Below are positions 1 to 14,500 of a DNA stretch of 64,000 nucleotides, in pieces. The translations under genes were made by a program, and so were the position numbers. The stretch's first letter is position 1; each line of letters opens with the position of its first letter. The stretch is taken from contig NC_067196.1 in NCBI RefSeq assembly GCF_000699445.3, positions 90,413,364 to 90,477,363 of the forward strand, in the 5' to 3' direction. The stretch comes from Schistosoma haematobium. Lineage: Eukaryota > Platyhelminthes > Trematoda > Strigeidida > Schistosomatidae. Below the pieces are notes generated by a model, which saw only the letters and a list, made by a program, of their open reading frames with translations, had not been told where the DNA came from and made no database searches.

Positions 1-1906
1 GAAGTTGCAACCAGCTTGCTAACATCAATCCGTTAGTGGCGGTCACTTCGTTGTCCACTGAAAAGTAAGGTAAGATTGGCGCAGACCAAAGCATGGTCAG
101 AGTCCAGATAGGTACTCAGAAGTTAGTGACTTCAAGCACTGATGCCACATTTTGGTTTGGCCGCCTCTAACTTTCTTCCAACCATCCTCAACACTAGACA
201 GCATTGCGCGTCGCAGTAATCGGTATTCAGGCATACGCAACACGTGATCCAACCATCTCAGTCGATGAACATTCACAACCTCATCAACTGATTTACCATC
301 ATTCCCTAATACCATGAGTCTAACTTGACTATTACTTACCCGGTGATTCCAGCAATATTTCTAAGACATCTGTGGTCAAATATTAGTAGCTTACGAGTAT
401 CTTCTACTCTTAACTGCCACGTTTCGCAGGCGTAAAGTAGGACAGAACGAACTGCCGCGTAGTATACTCGTCCCTTAATTGATAGACGGATATCTCGCCT
501 TCGCCATAGGTGACGTAAGTTGGCAAAAGCCAAACGAGCTCTTCGAATCTGTGCTGAGATTTCGTCTGATACCAGCCCAATAGGGCTGACCAGACTTCCA
601 AGATAAGTGAAGTTGTCAACGCGTTCGACTACTTCACTCCCTATCCTTAGTTCAGGTGTTGACGCAGACCAGTCCTGAAGCAACAACTTGCATTTAGAGG
701 GAGAGAAAAGCATTCCAAACAACCTGGCATTGTTGCTCAGTGATACCAAAAGACTGCATTTTATCAGTATCTTCACCAAACAGGACTATATCATCTGCGT
801 ATTCTAAGTCGATAAGTGGACCTCCTGGTAGGAGATCAATACCCGAGAATTCAGTCGACGAGAATGTTATTTCTATCAATAAGTCTATGATGAAGTTAAA
901 CAAAAATGGAGAAAGTGGACAGCCTTGACGGACACCACTTGAGGTTGCAAAAGTAGATGACAGTTCTCCATAAGCCCTGACTCGACTAGTAGTGTTCGAG
1001 TAAAGAGCCTTTATAAGGTTTATGTACTTCTGAGGTACGCCTTTTAATGACAGACACTGCCACAGAATCTCGCGGTCTACCGAGTCAAATGCTGCTTTTA
1101 AGTCGAGAAAGACCACCATTGTCGGACGCCGATAAGTATGCCTGTGTTCTAGAACCTGACGAATGGTGAATATGTGGTCGATGCAGCCACGACCAGGCCT
1201 GAAGCCAGCTTGAGTCTCTCGTGTTTGCAGTTCACGAGTCTTAGTTAAGCGTCTGATAATTATCGAGGCCAGTATTTTAGATACTATATTACTTAAACTA
1301 ATCCCTCTATGGTTATCACAGGATGATTTTGACCCCTTCTTATATATCGGGACAATAAGTGATTGCGACTAGCCAGATGGGATTACGTCCAACCCCCAGA
1401 TTTTAGCTAAAATAGTAGTCAACCTAATCGCTGAAATTGGACCACCATGCTTAAAGACCTCTGGAGCCAATCCATCTGGACCAGCTGCCCTACCTCGTTT
1501 CAGATTAGCTATAGCCTTCTAAACTTCAGCAAGAGTCGGGGGACCTACTTCAATGTTCCATTCAAACTGTTTGGGAATGGTGGATAGTTGTAGAGTAGCT
1601 GAAGACCAACTGAACTGCTCCTTAAAGTGTTCCGCCCACCATTCTAAACGTCTGGGCTGGGAGCAGATAAGAGCGTCATCTTTTTCCGAAATAGTCTCAC
1701 TTACACTTGACTTCTTAGTTCCAGTTTCTTTTGAGTCTGAAAAGCTGTCTGGTGTTACCTACAGACGTCGTCTTTTCCATCTCTTTTGCTTTCGTTGCCC
1801 ACCACTGCTCACGGTCGTTCCTTAGACTTTTGCTTAACCTAGATCTGATTCGCTTTCGCTCATCATCGTATTCAGAGCCTGATGGGATGAGTTTACGATA
1901 ATCCAT
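1..1906 (-). mobile_element. RTE-like non-LTR retrotransposon remnant, family B
   Basis: Minus-strand pieces in order: EN-RT linker (1715-1906), reverse transcriptase (694-1119) with LDLKAAFDSVDR, SGVRQGCPLSPFLF and YADDIVLF, then the post-RT part (336-779, NFTYLGSLVSP, VLLYACETW) and the C-terminal motif (97-315, RWLDHVLRMPE, DGWKKVRGGQTK). Frameshifts separate the pieces and the end near base 97 departs from the other copies, so it is dead. Fragments of the same family recur in both orientations across the window; good copies end in repeats of the tetranucleotide tgac. Confidence 0.85.
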
Positions 1907-2037
1907 CAGTACCTATATAAACTGAAGTAGGAGAAGACGATTTAGAAGCTTCAGACAGGTAGTTAAAAGTCAAATGTGTTAACCATTGGTTTTTAAAGAT
2001 ATTAAAATATGAGTGTGACTATAGATGGAACCTAGAC

Positions 2038-2480
2038 ATAGTGATCGAATTTGCCTATCGTGATGACCCAATGCAACTGCATTGGCTGGAACATTCTATG
2101 TTTTACGTCCTATCACACCTGGCTGGTTGGTTAGGGGGCAGAAAAACTAGAAGTAGTGAACTCAGGGTTTGAGAATGAAGTCGTACAGCCAACTGTACAA
2201 AGGTGTAATGGCAGTAAGGTGTTTTTCAAAGATAATCAGTATATATAGTGATGCTGCCTTCTCACAACCAAAAAGGAGAGTTAGAAAACATTAGCACTAA
2301 AAATAGCGTACATCAAATTGACCGAGATTTCTTTTGCCGGACTACGAAGATAATACATTAAAAACAATACGCGAAAAGGTTTCAAAACAGTTATCGCCAT
2401 AGCATTGCGGTCATGCTCGTAGGTCACCCAAATCACTTTCTTCTATAGACCTCAAGGAAGAGTATCCTTCCATGATGTAG
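2038..2480 (+). repeat. Dispersed repeat R1, degenerate copy
   Basis: Matches, with gaps, the copy at 4575-5085 (shared gcctatcgtgatga, aggtgtaatggcagtaaggt, gatgctgcctt, cattgcggtcatgctc). No coding motif is evident. It lies in the last visible intron of the PTPN23-like gene. Confidence 0.6.
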
Positions 2481-2553
2481 GGAACCGAGAAGTGATAACT
2501 GTCCTTATATATATGAAACAAAATTAACAAGTTGATTTTCTAGAAAAACTAAC

Positions 2554-5500
2554 TTTTTAATTGTTTCGACAATTCACCACTAGGATCTCTATCTACAGCA
2601 TCCATACGAGCGAACAGATTGTAAAGTGATTGAGGGAAAGGTGGATCTGGTGCTAACATTTTTGTTGAATCCAAATACAGCGTAGATAAAAATTTACTGA
2701 GAAACAAAGTATAACAGAAAAAAATGTTGGTCAAAATACAGGAGTATTCTGTTTTTCTTACTGCTTTGCATTTCTACTTCAAGTAAATATCACACGGAGG
2801 CGAAAATGGAAGTACCAGCAAACACTTTTATTGATATTTAACCATAACGACATGGACAAAATATGATTTTTATTTAAATGACAATTATATATGTATATAT
2901 ATATTCAGGTTAGGCATATGATCTTAGAAAATAATGGCGATGACGTAACTAATCTTCAACAATTACGTATATATACAAAGAGCCATAGAACGTACATTCA
3001 GTGTGGCAAGATTATGTTCTACTTTCTTCAGTTGGACAATAGCGACCTCACGAAATAAGGATGAATTACCTAGTTCTTCTGATTATACATGTATTTACAA
3101 TTCCAATCGCACCTGCGGAGCTAGTTATATTGGGCACATAACTAGATAAATGAATCATCATTTCTCTGAAAATCACGTTTCATGCTTGACCAAAGGACAA
3201 AAAGCAAGTAATAAAAAGCTTTATCTTGATGCATTTAGTCGATACTGGTCACTACAGATAAAATTTCAGTGTTTAAAGTTACTTATAAAATCTCACCGAA
3301 TTTACCCTATGGTTACAGAATCCAACGCTTACGCATAACAGAAGCCATAGGAATACACATCAGAAAACCTAACCTTTGTATACAGAAAAAGTTTATACAA
3401 CCTTTGAATCTACCCTAACCTTCTACTTAGATACCACCATTACATGTTTCAAAACCTTTCTTTCCCTTCTCTTAAAACATTTTCTGAACTTCGATTTCAT
3501 TAGCATTTTAATTTCTAATTCTAAATCTTACGTAACCTGTTTATCAATTATATCTCATTTTCACTACGCCCGTTCACATATGGAAAAAAAAACATTGATA
3601 TCTACATCTAATTTTAACTATGTCCCTATGTGTAATAATTAACCGATTATGAAAATTCACCTTAGTTTTCATCTTAATTTTCAAAACGTTATACAACTAG
3701 GTGATTACTATTTTACTAGTATAAGGGTTGTGGAGATTATTACTATTTTGTTAAACTGACTCACCACCATCTACTCGGCATTGACTTTCTACTCACTAAC
3801 TGAAAAGAAATATTTTAACTACGTAAGTGTTGCGAATGCAAAATTATCACCTACCTCGACGAGCGATGTTGTCTGTGAGAAAGCTATGGGCAGTCAAACC
3901 AAAACATGACATCAAGACATAAAGTTATTGACATTCAAACTGAGCCATATTGGCAGGCTCAAATTACTCAATTGGAGTCCGTTCGATAACCATGGTCAGA
4001 GGTTGATGACTTTGTGTGACATGGTTAAGAATCGTCTGAAATGGTTTAAATGTATTCATTTTTGTTTGTTTTCTCTTAGAACCTGATTATCGAAGTCTCT
4101 TTATGTCTTTTTTAATCTATAATGCCTAATCCTTTTCACTATTTATGTTACTGTAGGATCTATTTTTGAATAATTTAATCTCATTGTGTTAATGTGGTAT
4201 GGCATCTTGAATCGATGCACGTTTCAGGTTCTGCGCTGCCTATGGCATATATACTCTCAAAGGAAACAAGATATTAATCTACATAGTTCTTATGAAAGTT
4301 AATTGTACTGATTTGTGATCGCTAATGTGAAATAAGAAATGAATGCTATTAAATCTTATAAATAGAGTCATTATGAAAGTAGAAATCAGTTTCAATCTAA
4401 AACTTTATAGATAACACAATTCAATGATGACTATGAAGAAAGAGATTGATCAACTTTTACAGTGCGTTATATTTTGTAACATGAACATTTTATTTTTATT
4501 AATGGATACCTATTTTGATAAAATGATCAACTCATAGCTTTCTTCTTGATCGTCATAATATTTTCATAATTATCCCGACCGTTGTTGCTACCTTGGCGTG
4601 GTGGTCGGGCTTGCCTATCGTGATGAAGCAACCGAGCTATACTGACTGGAACAACTGTTCCTCAAGGTCCAACCACGTCAGGAAGGTCGGTTGAAGAATG
4701 GTAAGACTAAAAGCAACAAACCCAAGGTCCGAAGGCGAAGTCGTACTGCTGACTGTACAGAGGTGTGATAGCAGTAAGGTGTTTCCTTTAGACAACCAGC
4801 ATGACAGCAATGCTGCCTTCCCACAACCAGGGGTGGGGTTAGAAAAGGTCGACCCTAAAAATACACACCTCGCCTTATCCCACGAATATCCGTCTCCGGC
4901 GGTAAGGTCTCAACAAGTACGGAGCTAACACAAAAATTACCCATAAAAAGGTCGCGTGTGACCGACCTCAAGCAGTTGTCCCTTGGGCACTGCGGTCACG
5001 CTCCCAGGTCACTAAGACCACTTCTAATCCGATTTCCTTTTCAGGTACGTCCAGAAGAACCTCCCTCCTTCATAATTATCCTGATTCATAATTTTTGCAA
5101 TTGCGTAATGTGAAAACTTGAATAGATACAATTTTGTGAGAAATTCTCAGCTTTCTTGTTGTATCAGTTTTGTCAATACTCTAGGAATTAATTTAATAAC
5201 TGGTACTGTGTGTTAGTGTGTGTCAACTTGGACCGATGCATGTATGTGCCCTAGTCCTACGTTGTAACTGAGTAACTGTGTGTTAGTGTAAAGAATAGCT
5301 GATTTCAATACATATCTGTTGATAGATTTCGACTATTCTAAATGGTTTCCGAGTGATCATGTGTGACTGAATGGTTTAAGACAATATCTGATATGATTTA
5401 AAGTCAAATCCAATAAAGATTGTTTCGTGATATTATTTTCAGTACTCTTTCTGAACAAAACAGAGCACACATTTCAAATTTATGCAAAGTTACAACCTTA

Positions 5501-8500
5501 AGTTTTATGAGGAGCTTTGCTCCATATTTCCACAAAAATCTTATTAAACTACTATATGAGGCGCTTTTTTCAGTAACCAAATGCACAACGGAATAGCTAG
5601 AATTGATATAACTCAGTATACTTTAATTTTAGCGAACTAGTAAAGGCTTGATTATTTACACTCTGAGGTATACGTTCTACTACATTAGTTTAATGAAGTA
5701 TAGTAAGTAGCAGAAGAACATATTGAGCTAGGGGGGAAAGGAAGGTTTGGTATTACTTTCACTAAACTATCTTTTTTTAATCAATCCGTTGTAATTACAG
5801 TAGTACACAATTAAATAAATAACATATTTAAACAAATAAATAATAACATTCCACTTACTCTAACTCATCTTCTTTTATATCAACTTCACCAGTTAAAGTA
5901 CGCAAAAGTGATGCCTTCATTTCACTGATAATAATAATAATAACAATAGTTATAACTTATAGGAGAATTCTAGTATTATGGCAGATAAACAAGCACTGTA
6001 CAATTATGCAAAGGAAAATATGCTAAGAATCAGTGCACTAATAATACAAAAACTGTTCAAAGATTCGGTCTCGGGTAAAGGGAGTTCTAGGTACCTATAT
6101 AGTTGAAGATTTATAAATAGCAACTATTTCATTTATTTCTATAAACACATAAACATTGGTACAAGGAGGCATCAAATAGATATGCGACACATAAATCATT
6201 CGATTTGTATAAGGGCTGTGATACTGTCCAGATGCCCAAACCGAAGCAGGTGGTTTTCTTACGGGGGGGGCACAGTCGGAGCCTTCGACCTAAAGGTCTG
6301 ATCCACAAGGCAATGGAGCAAGAATAATTTTTAAATTGATTCCAGTTTGTAAGAGAAAAAAGATATACTGTGTGAAGCCCGACAGAATAATAAGTGAGCT
6401 TCAAAAATCATACAGTAGGATTAGATGGACTTTATCTGAATACGATGAATTATTCATCTAAATAAGATTATGGCCTATAGATATTGTTGTCAACCTGGGA
6501 ACCATAAAATATACATAAATTATAAAAATTATTAGTTAACTTTTCGCAATAAAGCTTTCTACATAGAATTATTGTATTTTCACTCTATCTACACAATAAT
6601 GATGATCAAGTTGATATAGTGTAACATCTACAGGGATAAAGGATAGTACATTGTTGTACGAACAAAAATGATAAACATACCCTTAACTAAAAAAAGCAAA
6701 CAAGTGTTGATCAAATAATCCATACACACTAGATAACTATATCAATATTCTACGAAGCATAAAATGAAACTGAGAAGAAGCGTGCTCAAGTTAATTTATC
6801 AAAACAGTTCATTTATTAGCAAGGAACTATGAACGTGATAATGTAAGAATCCCATCTCATCTTGAGGGTTATCATCATTATCAAGTTCAGGGAATCAGTT
6901 GTCGACGTTAAGCTACACTTTTAGAGGGGTTACAGATGTTAACCGGTTTCTCGAACTGAAACTGGTTGACTAGGGTTTGGAACTGAGAGTAATCTAATCC
7001 TCAAAACAAAGCTTCACTACAAAAGTTCGATCAAATGGTAAGAATAGAAAATGCAAACATTGTTTTTTCCAAAACACTTACCTATATATGGAAGCTGACT
7101 CTAACACATTCATTGGTATAAGTCGATGGAAAATATCTGGACCTCTGACTTCGGTATCATTGTGGTCGAATGGGACGCCTTTGACAATACATACTCCTAA
7201 AATCAGTTGGAAAGAAAATAAGCATGCTGTAAGTTATAGTCCAATGTTAACCAAAAACCAGAAAGAGGGTCTTTAATCTCTACCTCTCAAGAAAACAGCA
7301 CTATCTGAGACAGACTGAATATGGTCTAGAGATACACGATTAGAATGATATTTATGATTATTTTCTGACAACAATTTAACCATACTACATATATGTACCC
7401 TCGATACCTCAACCTTACAACCTGATAGTGTGTAAATATTTTCAGAGGTCATATTTGGCATCCAGTACAGCGTACGCAGTATACTTACTGTTTGACAGAC
7501 AGTGACAACAGTCCATAAAGTCACTAACTTCTGGTCTGAGTCATACTCGTAGATCCAGACTACTTGGTTGGGGTCCGCGTTACCATCGTAACCAATGAAT
7601 GGAGACTGTGTGACATGGTTCAGAATCGATCACAATGGCGTAGGTGTATACACTCTCTGTCATCCCTTAAGCTGTGAGATTAAAATTACTTTATACCTTT
7701 CTTTCTACGAAATAATTCTTTCTTCCTGTATTATATCCTTATACACAATCTTTCTTTTATAAGTCATTCCCATTGAAGTAACTACTCCTATGAATTCGGT
7801 GTTCATCTTGTTGTGCTAATGAGGTGTGGCAACTTCGACCGATGCATATATGCGCCTGGTCCTACGTTGTAGCTTACTGACTGACTACACCTAATAAATA
7901 AGACTTGAGTTGTAGAGTTGTTTAATTTACTTGTCTTAAAGCATTCAACTTCCAACCGACGAGTTGCGTGGTTCGAAAGTCCAATTCAAATTCTTTTATC
8001 AGAACACCAGGTTACCATCATTATTCACCAAAACAAACTGTAAATCAAAGCCAATTACAAGAATATGTGCTTGTTTATTGAGTTACATTACGAAATTAAT
8101 TAATTATAAAAACTAGAATAGCTCCATATTGTACTTTATATCATGAACTTATCCTAGACTATTGCTGAAAACTAGGAAACCTAGGGTAGTTATTTCGTCC
8201 TAGTATGAGACTCATCAATAGTTAACAATAATAATAGCTTTATTCATTGCTATAGATCCTGTTACAGTTAGGAATTCCCAGTATTGATTGCGAATTATCG
8301 CAATGAATTCCCTTCAGAAATACATTAACGTTGTGATAGTGTTAAAACTATACGTTAACAGCCAGCAACTCTCACTAATATTCAACAGCTAAAGTCCAGT
8401 TGCTACAAACATATATTTATCTATCAGATAACGAATGTATGAATTCTAATACATTCATCTCTCTTTTTGGGAAGGGTTTGAAATTTTAATAATTAGTATT

Positions 8501-11500
8501 AAAATAGGTTGGTCTTTCATAATATCCCATGAGTATATACAGTTAGGATGCGTAATTACTCGGTCCAAACAAATCTAAAACAGGGAGATTTGTTGGAATA
8601 ATTGCAAAGTTGGAGAATAGGTGGCCTAAACGTTCAGAACTACAGTTCCACCCGGAATCGAATCCAGGACCTTCAAGTTTCGCTGTAAGCCCTTAACTTC
8701 TAAATTACTAAGTCCGTATATAGTAGTTTATATGTTTAACTTCAGTCAATTCGTGATACTGAGCAACCATCTTCCACTGACACTGGTCAGTAAATGCATC
8801 ACATCCTACATGGTTGATCTACATCGGACTAGACCGATATCGAGGTTAGAATATGCCGCTACTAAACGACTGGGAGTTACAAGCTTGGAATCACCAAGAC
8901 ATGTCGGTTTACAGTACAGCCTATACTACTGAAATGTAGTCTCGGTAAAAAATAAAAGTTTAATAAATAGAATACTGAAAACATAAAAACTGATGACAAT
9001 CGCCAAATTAAATCTCTGAAAGCATCAACAAAGACGCATACCTTTAGTCTGTTCAAGGGACTCAATTTTTGGAATCAACTCATGATATATAAAATCGTTG
9101 TCTTTTGTAGAACTTGTTAACCTGAAAATAAAATAAAAATTACATAAGCGGATAAACGAATTACTATTGAGGAGTTCCAATATATGACGAAACAGCTGTC
9201 CGATGCTACCAGGTTTTTTCATCGGTATATAAATGAACAAACTTGAGTGTAAATTAATCTCCGTTAGGTCTCTATCAAATACATCTTAACAAGGTTATCA
9301 TTAGTACTAGCTAGGCTAGAAGAGAACTGAGCTGCTGTATTCTTGTGTCAAAGTTTTGTTAAGGCTATCATTGTAACGAAAACATATTGGTCTCTCCACT
9401 TAATTTCAGTAGTCCGTGATGAATACTATCATCCGAATTACGTCGTTCATAATAAAGGTTAATCAATGCAACTTAGTACAAGTTGACTTAACCAATTCCG
9501 GACAAGCGGTTGAATGAAAACTGTTACTGTTACCAACATCACGGTCATAGATTACGACTAACTAGATGACGTAAGCCAGGAAGCCCAAATATAGTCTCAT
9601 ATGGCTCAGAGCAACAACGAATAACTTTATGGACTGGCGTCTTGGTTTGGTCAGTTTTCTTCCCGCCCACTTCTACACTAGGTTGTATAAATCAAGTTAG
9701 ATGAAGGATTCGAACGTGAAATATATTAATAAAAATTAAAATTCTCTAAACACCATGACACCACCCCAAATAAGGATTTGTATAAATTTCCTGTGCTGTA
9801 GAAGATAAATTATCTGACTACCCAAAATAATAGTAAAATCGGAACTTCTGACATAAAAATCATAAGAAGAATTCCAAGAAAAGTGAAGAACATACATACA
9901 CACACAAAAAAAGGATGAGAAATTAAACATTAATATTACACATTTTAGTATATAACAGGATATATTTCGAAGGTTTCTTTGAAGATATAAAACATTCAGG
10001 ATGAATTTTTGTGTAGAAGGTACTTTATGGGGTGGAGAATAAGTTCAATTCAGGTGGATGCTTTTGATGATGTGTATTGAGAGTTAGGTTGTTTAATTAC
10101 AAAGCTTTTATTGTTGTTTTGGACACCTTCAGAGCCTAGCAATAAGGTATATTGCCTTGCAGAATTCCCCGTTCTTTTTACCTACATCTACTTAGTTTAC
10201 TAATGAGTTATTTATAGTAAGATTATATTCTGAATGCATGGAATTCATACTTACTTATTAGAGATCACTTCTCCAGCATAAATGGCACTGGCACGATAGG
10301 TGCCACCTGAAGCCATCATAGATAAATTATCTGAGTCTTTGAAGTTTTTCGCATTCGTCTTACATTCTTCCATATGATTATTAGCAAGTTGAAACCAAGC
10401 TATAGCTTTGCCATAAACTTTATTTTCTTCTTCATTTATGCCGGCATAATAAGCCGTTAACGATGAATAAAAATTAGTCTTTATTTGACACCGACGACGC
10501 CATTCCTGTAGAGAAAAAAGAAGATAAGTCTGAGTATACAGACAATTCAAAAAAGGAATCCAAATCCAACATAGACACTCCACAAACTAAACTATGAACA
10601 CCATGTGATAAAGTGTGATTTTTGTCTTACTTATTATGCAAAAATAACTTTATGTGATATTGTTACTAGATATCACAAGACTTATACAACAAATAAATAG
10701 AGTTCAGTGATATATAATCATACATTAGGAGTTTGGAAGTAATCATAAAGAAAGTCAGGACCTACATCTTATGCTATTGGAAATAGTGCCCCATGTAGGA
10801 TTCGAACCCACACCACCTAATTTTACAGTGAGATATTAACAGTGAGCTATCCGGGTTGAAACTGACGTCCTGAAGAACCGGGACATCTAGTCATGAGTTA
10901 CTTATTGGTAACCAATGTTAAGTTTGTTTATTCCTCAGGAGTAGTCGAAGTCTACATGTTGTGACCAGGCCTCCAGTAAAAACAAAGAAGATATGTCACC
11001 ACCTAATGATCGATTAGTGCAAGCCAACTGTACCGAAAAGCTGGTAATACAGGTCAGTAGCTGAAATTACGTTGATGTGCTCAATTGTCAGTCATACTTG
11101 TGTGAATATTAGTGACACAAACCAACTGTTCAAAGCAAGATAAATAAAGTGGTTTGAGTTTGTTGCCTAATGGCTTTCTAATTTCTAAAAGGATGATTAA
11201 TTGATTGGTAATCTCCCATCGATCATTGGACAGAAATTGACGGGGAAGCTGGTGGATTCATTTAATAAAATTTAACTACCTTTGTGTCCTTCAATGTGCT
11301 CGTGTTCAGTAGCCGAATTATTAACGAAAGAGGTCACCTGAAATAGCAGCAAAAGTAAATAAGAAGATACCTAGAGTCGGACAGAGACAAACACAATAGT
11401 CAGATCTCGTAAAAACGTACCAGTACTGTTGGATGTGCACGGGGAGTTGAGACTTCCCAATTCATTTGTTTATGTTGTTATGTTAATAAACAGTACTATT

Positions 11501-14500
11501 TGGAATAGACCTATCCAATATTTCAAAACCTGACGAGGTAAGTTCGATTATTCCAGAAAGAACAGGATCAACTGGATAGGATGGAATTATTTGAATACCT
11601 GTAAAAGATTCTATTTTTTTCTACTTTGAATTCGCACTGAAGATGATGAGTAAACTATCAACAAACTATACTATTTTCACATAGCAAGTCTGTTTAGCCA
11701 GTCTTGAATGCTGTTAGAGGTATGAGGGTAGTTATCACTTCCCGGTTACCCACACCGTGCAAGGGTTCTTCTAGAGGTACTTGGAAAGGAAATTGGATTA
11801 GAGGTGGTCTTAGTGACCTGAGAGCGTGACCGCAGTGCCCAAGGGACAACTGTTTAAAGTCAGTCACATACGACCCTTTTATGAGTAATTTTCGTGTTAG
11901 CTCCGTACTTGTTGAGACCTTACTGCTGGAGACGGATATCCGTGGGATAAGGCGAGGTGTGTATTTTTAGGGTTGATTGATGCAGCTAGTATAGCTCGAT
12001 TAGTTCATCACGATAGGCAAGCCCGACCACCCCGTCAAGGTAGCAAGAACGGTTGGGACAAGTCTGTTTAAGTATATATATATTCTCAATTATAGATTTA
12101 CTTTAAAAAAAGAAGGCATGGTAATAACTTGAAAAGTACACATACTTTGGAATATTTTGGGAGGACCAATTTGTCATTGGAATCGAACCCTAACAGCTGG
12201 GCACCAATATTTTCGTAAACCTCCATAATGTACTGAGATAATTTAGCAGTCACATTAGCCGGCCTGTTATCCAGTATAGACTTTTCTACAACACATTCTT
12301 GAGCTTGTGCCTGCAAATCATTATGTTGAAACGGAGTCATTAATAAAATATTTATTCAACTCAAAAACAAATTACTTGAATAACGAAGTCACATACCCAC
12401 GTTTGTAGAAATCAAGTATGTGATGTTCATAAGAATTATATTTCGACTCAGTTACGATAAAAAAAATTATGTTGTTCGGAAAGACAAGTGAGAGCCTGAA
12501 TTATGAGTTCGATTAAACAGTCCAGAAAACCAGTTTCAAATTGCTAAATTTTGGTCGAAATATAAATTAATAATTTAGCGTGGCAACCGTACACGAGTGT
12601 AATTACTAGATTATGAAGGCAACTAGTTTTCAGGTACCTCACAATCACTTTTATTTTTTAGATGTTTGAAGGTGAAGCTTTTGGGTGTGCTATCTGGTTG
12701 TTAAAAAAGCAGATGTCTAAATACATCAGCCTTAATCCTATATAGGGAAAGTGTATAGAAGAGCGGAACAATAGTGTTTGCGAACTATGAAGTAGTGTTG
12801 ATCGAAATAGATTAGTGGGTGGAATATGTTCATTCTTATTTCCCCCTACACTGTAACGATAAATATCAAATTTCCCTTTAACTATTGAACATATGTTTAT
12901 GGTGCAACAATATTTAAACCATATACCAGCGGTGTTTCAGTTAATTTCAGTAACAGTTTAAATTATTGGCCCAGTGTAATCATCAATTCATTTTCATTAG
13001 TAAGTGAAAACGAAATTATTTATTTAAATGTACAGTTCCACATTTTCTTTGTCATGAGGGAAGTGGCGTTACTTATTTGATATGAAATCTTAACCGTACA
13101 TATGAAACTTCGTGGTTAGTTGATGAAAAAGCCTCTCAGTCTTCATAGCTTGATGACAGAAACACTCAATAGTAAAGAGATTTGTAGTTCTAAGAAAAAT
13201 TGCTGATCTCCAGAAATTCATGCAATGAAGTTTAGCTATATCTAAAACCGCTATCGCTTGATTACTATGAGCTTTATAAACAGCAAAGTGAACCCTTTTT
13301 CATCACTGCTGAACTTTAATGAGGTTAAAAGCACAAAAACAATGTCCAAGAACAACTCACTAGCATCAAAGACCCGAAGAGTAGCATGAGCTCACTGGTC
13401 AAATCCGTTGCACCTGATACAGGTAGATGACGCTCGACTAATGTATTTAGAGCCCACGAGGCGCACTGAAAATGAGTGCAAGCAATTTTCATACTCTGAA
13501 ACACAAAGACAAAGATAACTTACCATAGGTCAAAACGTGAGACTATGATTTTCGAGTAAAATAAAAAATGCTTTTACAACTAACGGTTGAAGCCTATTCT
13601 CAAATGTATTAACAAATATCTGAGTTACATCTTATTTGTTTTAACGTGAACAACTGAATTAAACCAACATAAAAGACATTATTAAAACGCACTGGTCCAA
13701 TCATCCAACTTTCCAACTACCTATCATGGGAATAAAGATGTCTACAAGAAGGAGTAGGATATAAAAGGTAAAGTTTTGGATGTCAACTCTATAAGAATAA
13801 TCATGAAAAACCTCGTACTATTGTATACCATCGAATTAATTGTACAGACTTGAAAGATCTTGTGGAGAATCGAGAATCACGGAAATACAGTAACTCAACA
13901 AACGGATCTGAATCCGCATCAACACTGAACAGGTAGTAATTAGTTTGTAAGTTGAATGTTATTCATCAACGTGATGCCTGTCACAATGACAATATATTTC
14001 ACATTAAAAACGACTTAAGTGAAACCAAATTCGAAAGCCCTTATTTTCACGATCTCAGCAGCGACAAAGAACCACTTTAAGCGAGTCAGTCAGTAACAAC
14101 GTAGTATAAGCAGTAATCAGAAATATTAGGGTTTGGAGATGTTATTTAAAGAGTATAATCCAGTGAAATAAATTTGGGAAGAGGAAAAAAGGGACATGAA
14201 GAATTCAGAAGATTAGAATTTGGGAGAACACAAAGAGTGGATGCACCTGCACCATTGCAAACGAATTTGATCCATGTCATTCAAGGTCTCTAACCATCGG
14301 TTGCTATCATCTCGTGGTCCCCAACCAGGTAGTCTACACCTACCAACATGACTCAGTCCACTTGTCAGTGACTTCATTGAGTTGTGCTATGTTTTGATCT
14401 GGCCGCCCCTAGCTTTCTTCCAACCCACTCCTATACCACTGAACATTGCACGTTGAGGCAGTCGGTCGTTGGGCATACTTTAAGCGAACGTGGTATCAGT

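Larger units (their letters stand above)
2697..5858 (-). other. Intron 10 of the PTPN23-like gene
   Basis: A 3.2-kb AT-rich intron. Apart from the Penelope-like fragment (3060-3425), the RTE-like 3' piece (3880-4260) and repeat R1 (4575-5085) listed separately, nothing was recognised, in particular at 5090-5858. Confidence 0.7.

Noticed and set aside
2549..2734. Stand-alone 61-codon protein
   Set aside because: It is exon 11 of the PTPN23-like gene plus flanking intron; the ATG lies upstream of the splice acceptor at 2697.
5404..5586. Additional PTPN23 exon in a 60-codon minus-strand frame
   Set aside because: Sequence does not fit the BRO1 or V domain and the phases of exons 10 and 11 already join (5859 to 2696) with family-like sequence.
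10770..10865. Functional tRNA gene
   Set aside because: The B box is perfect but the acceptor and anticodon stems do not pair well, and related degenerate heads occur in SINEs elsewhere in the window.
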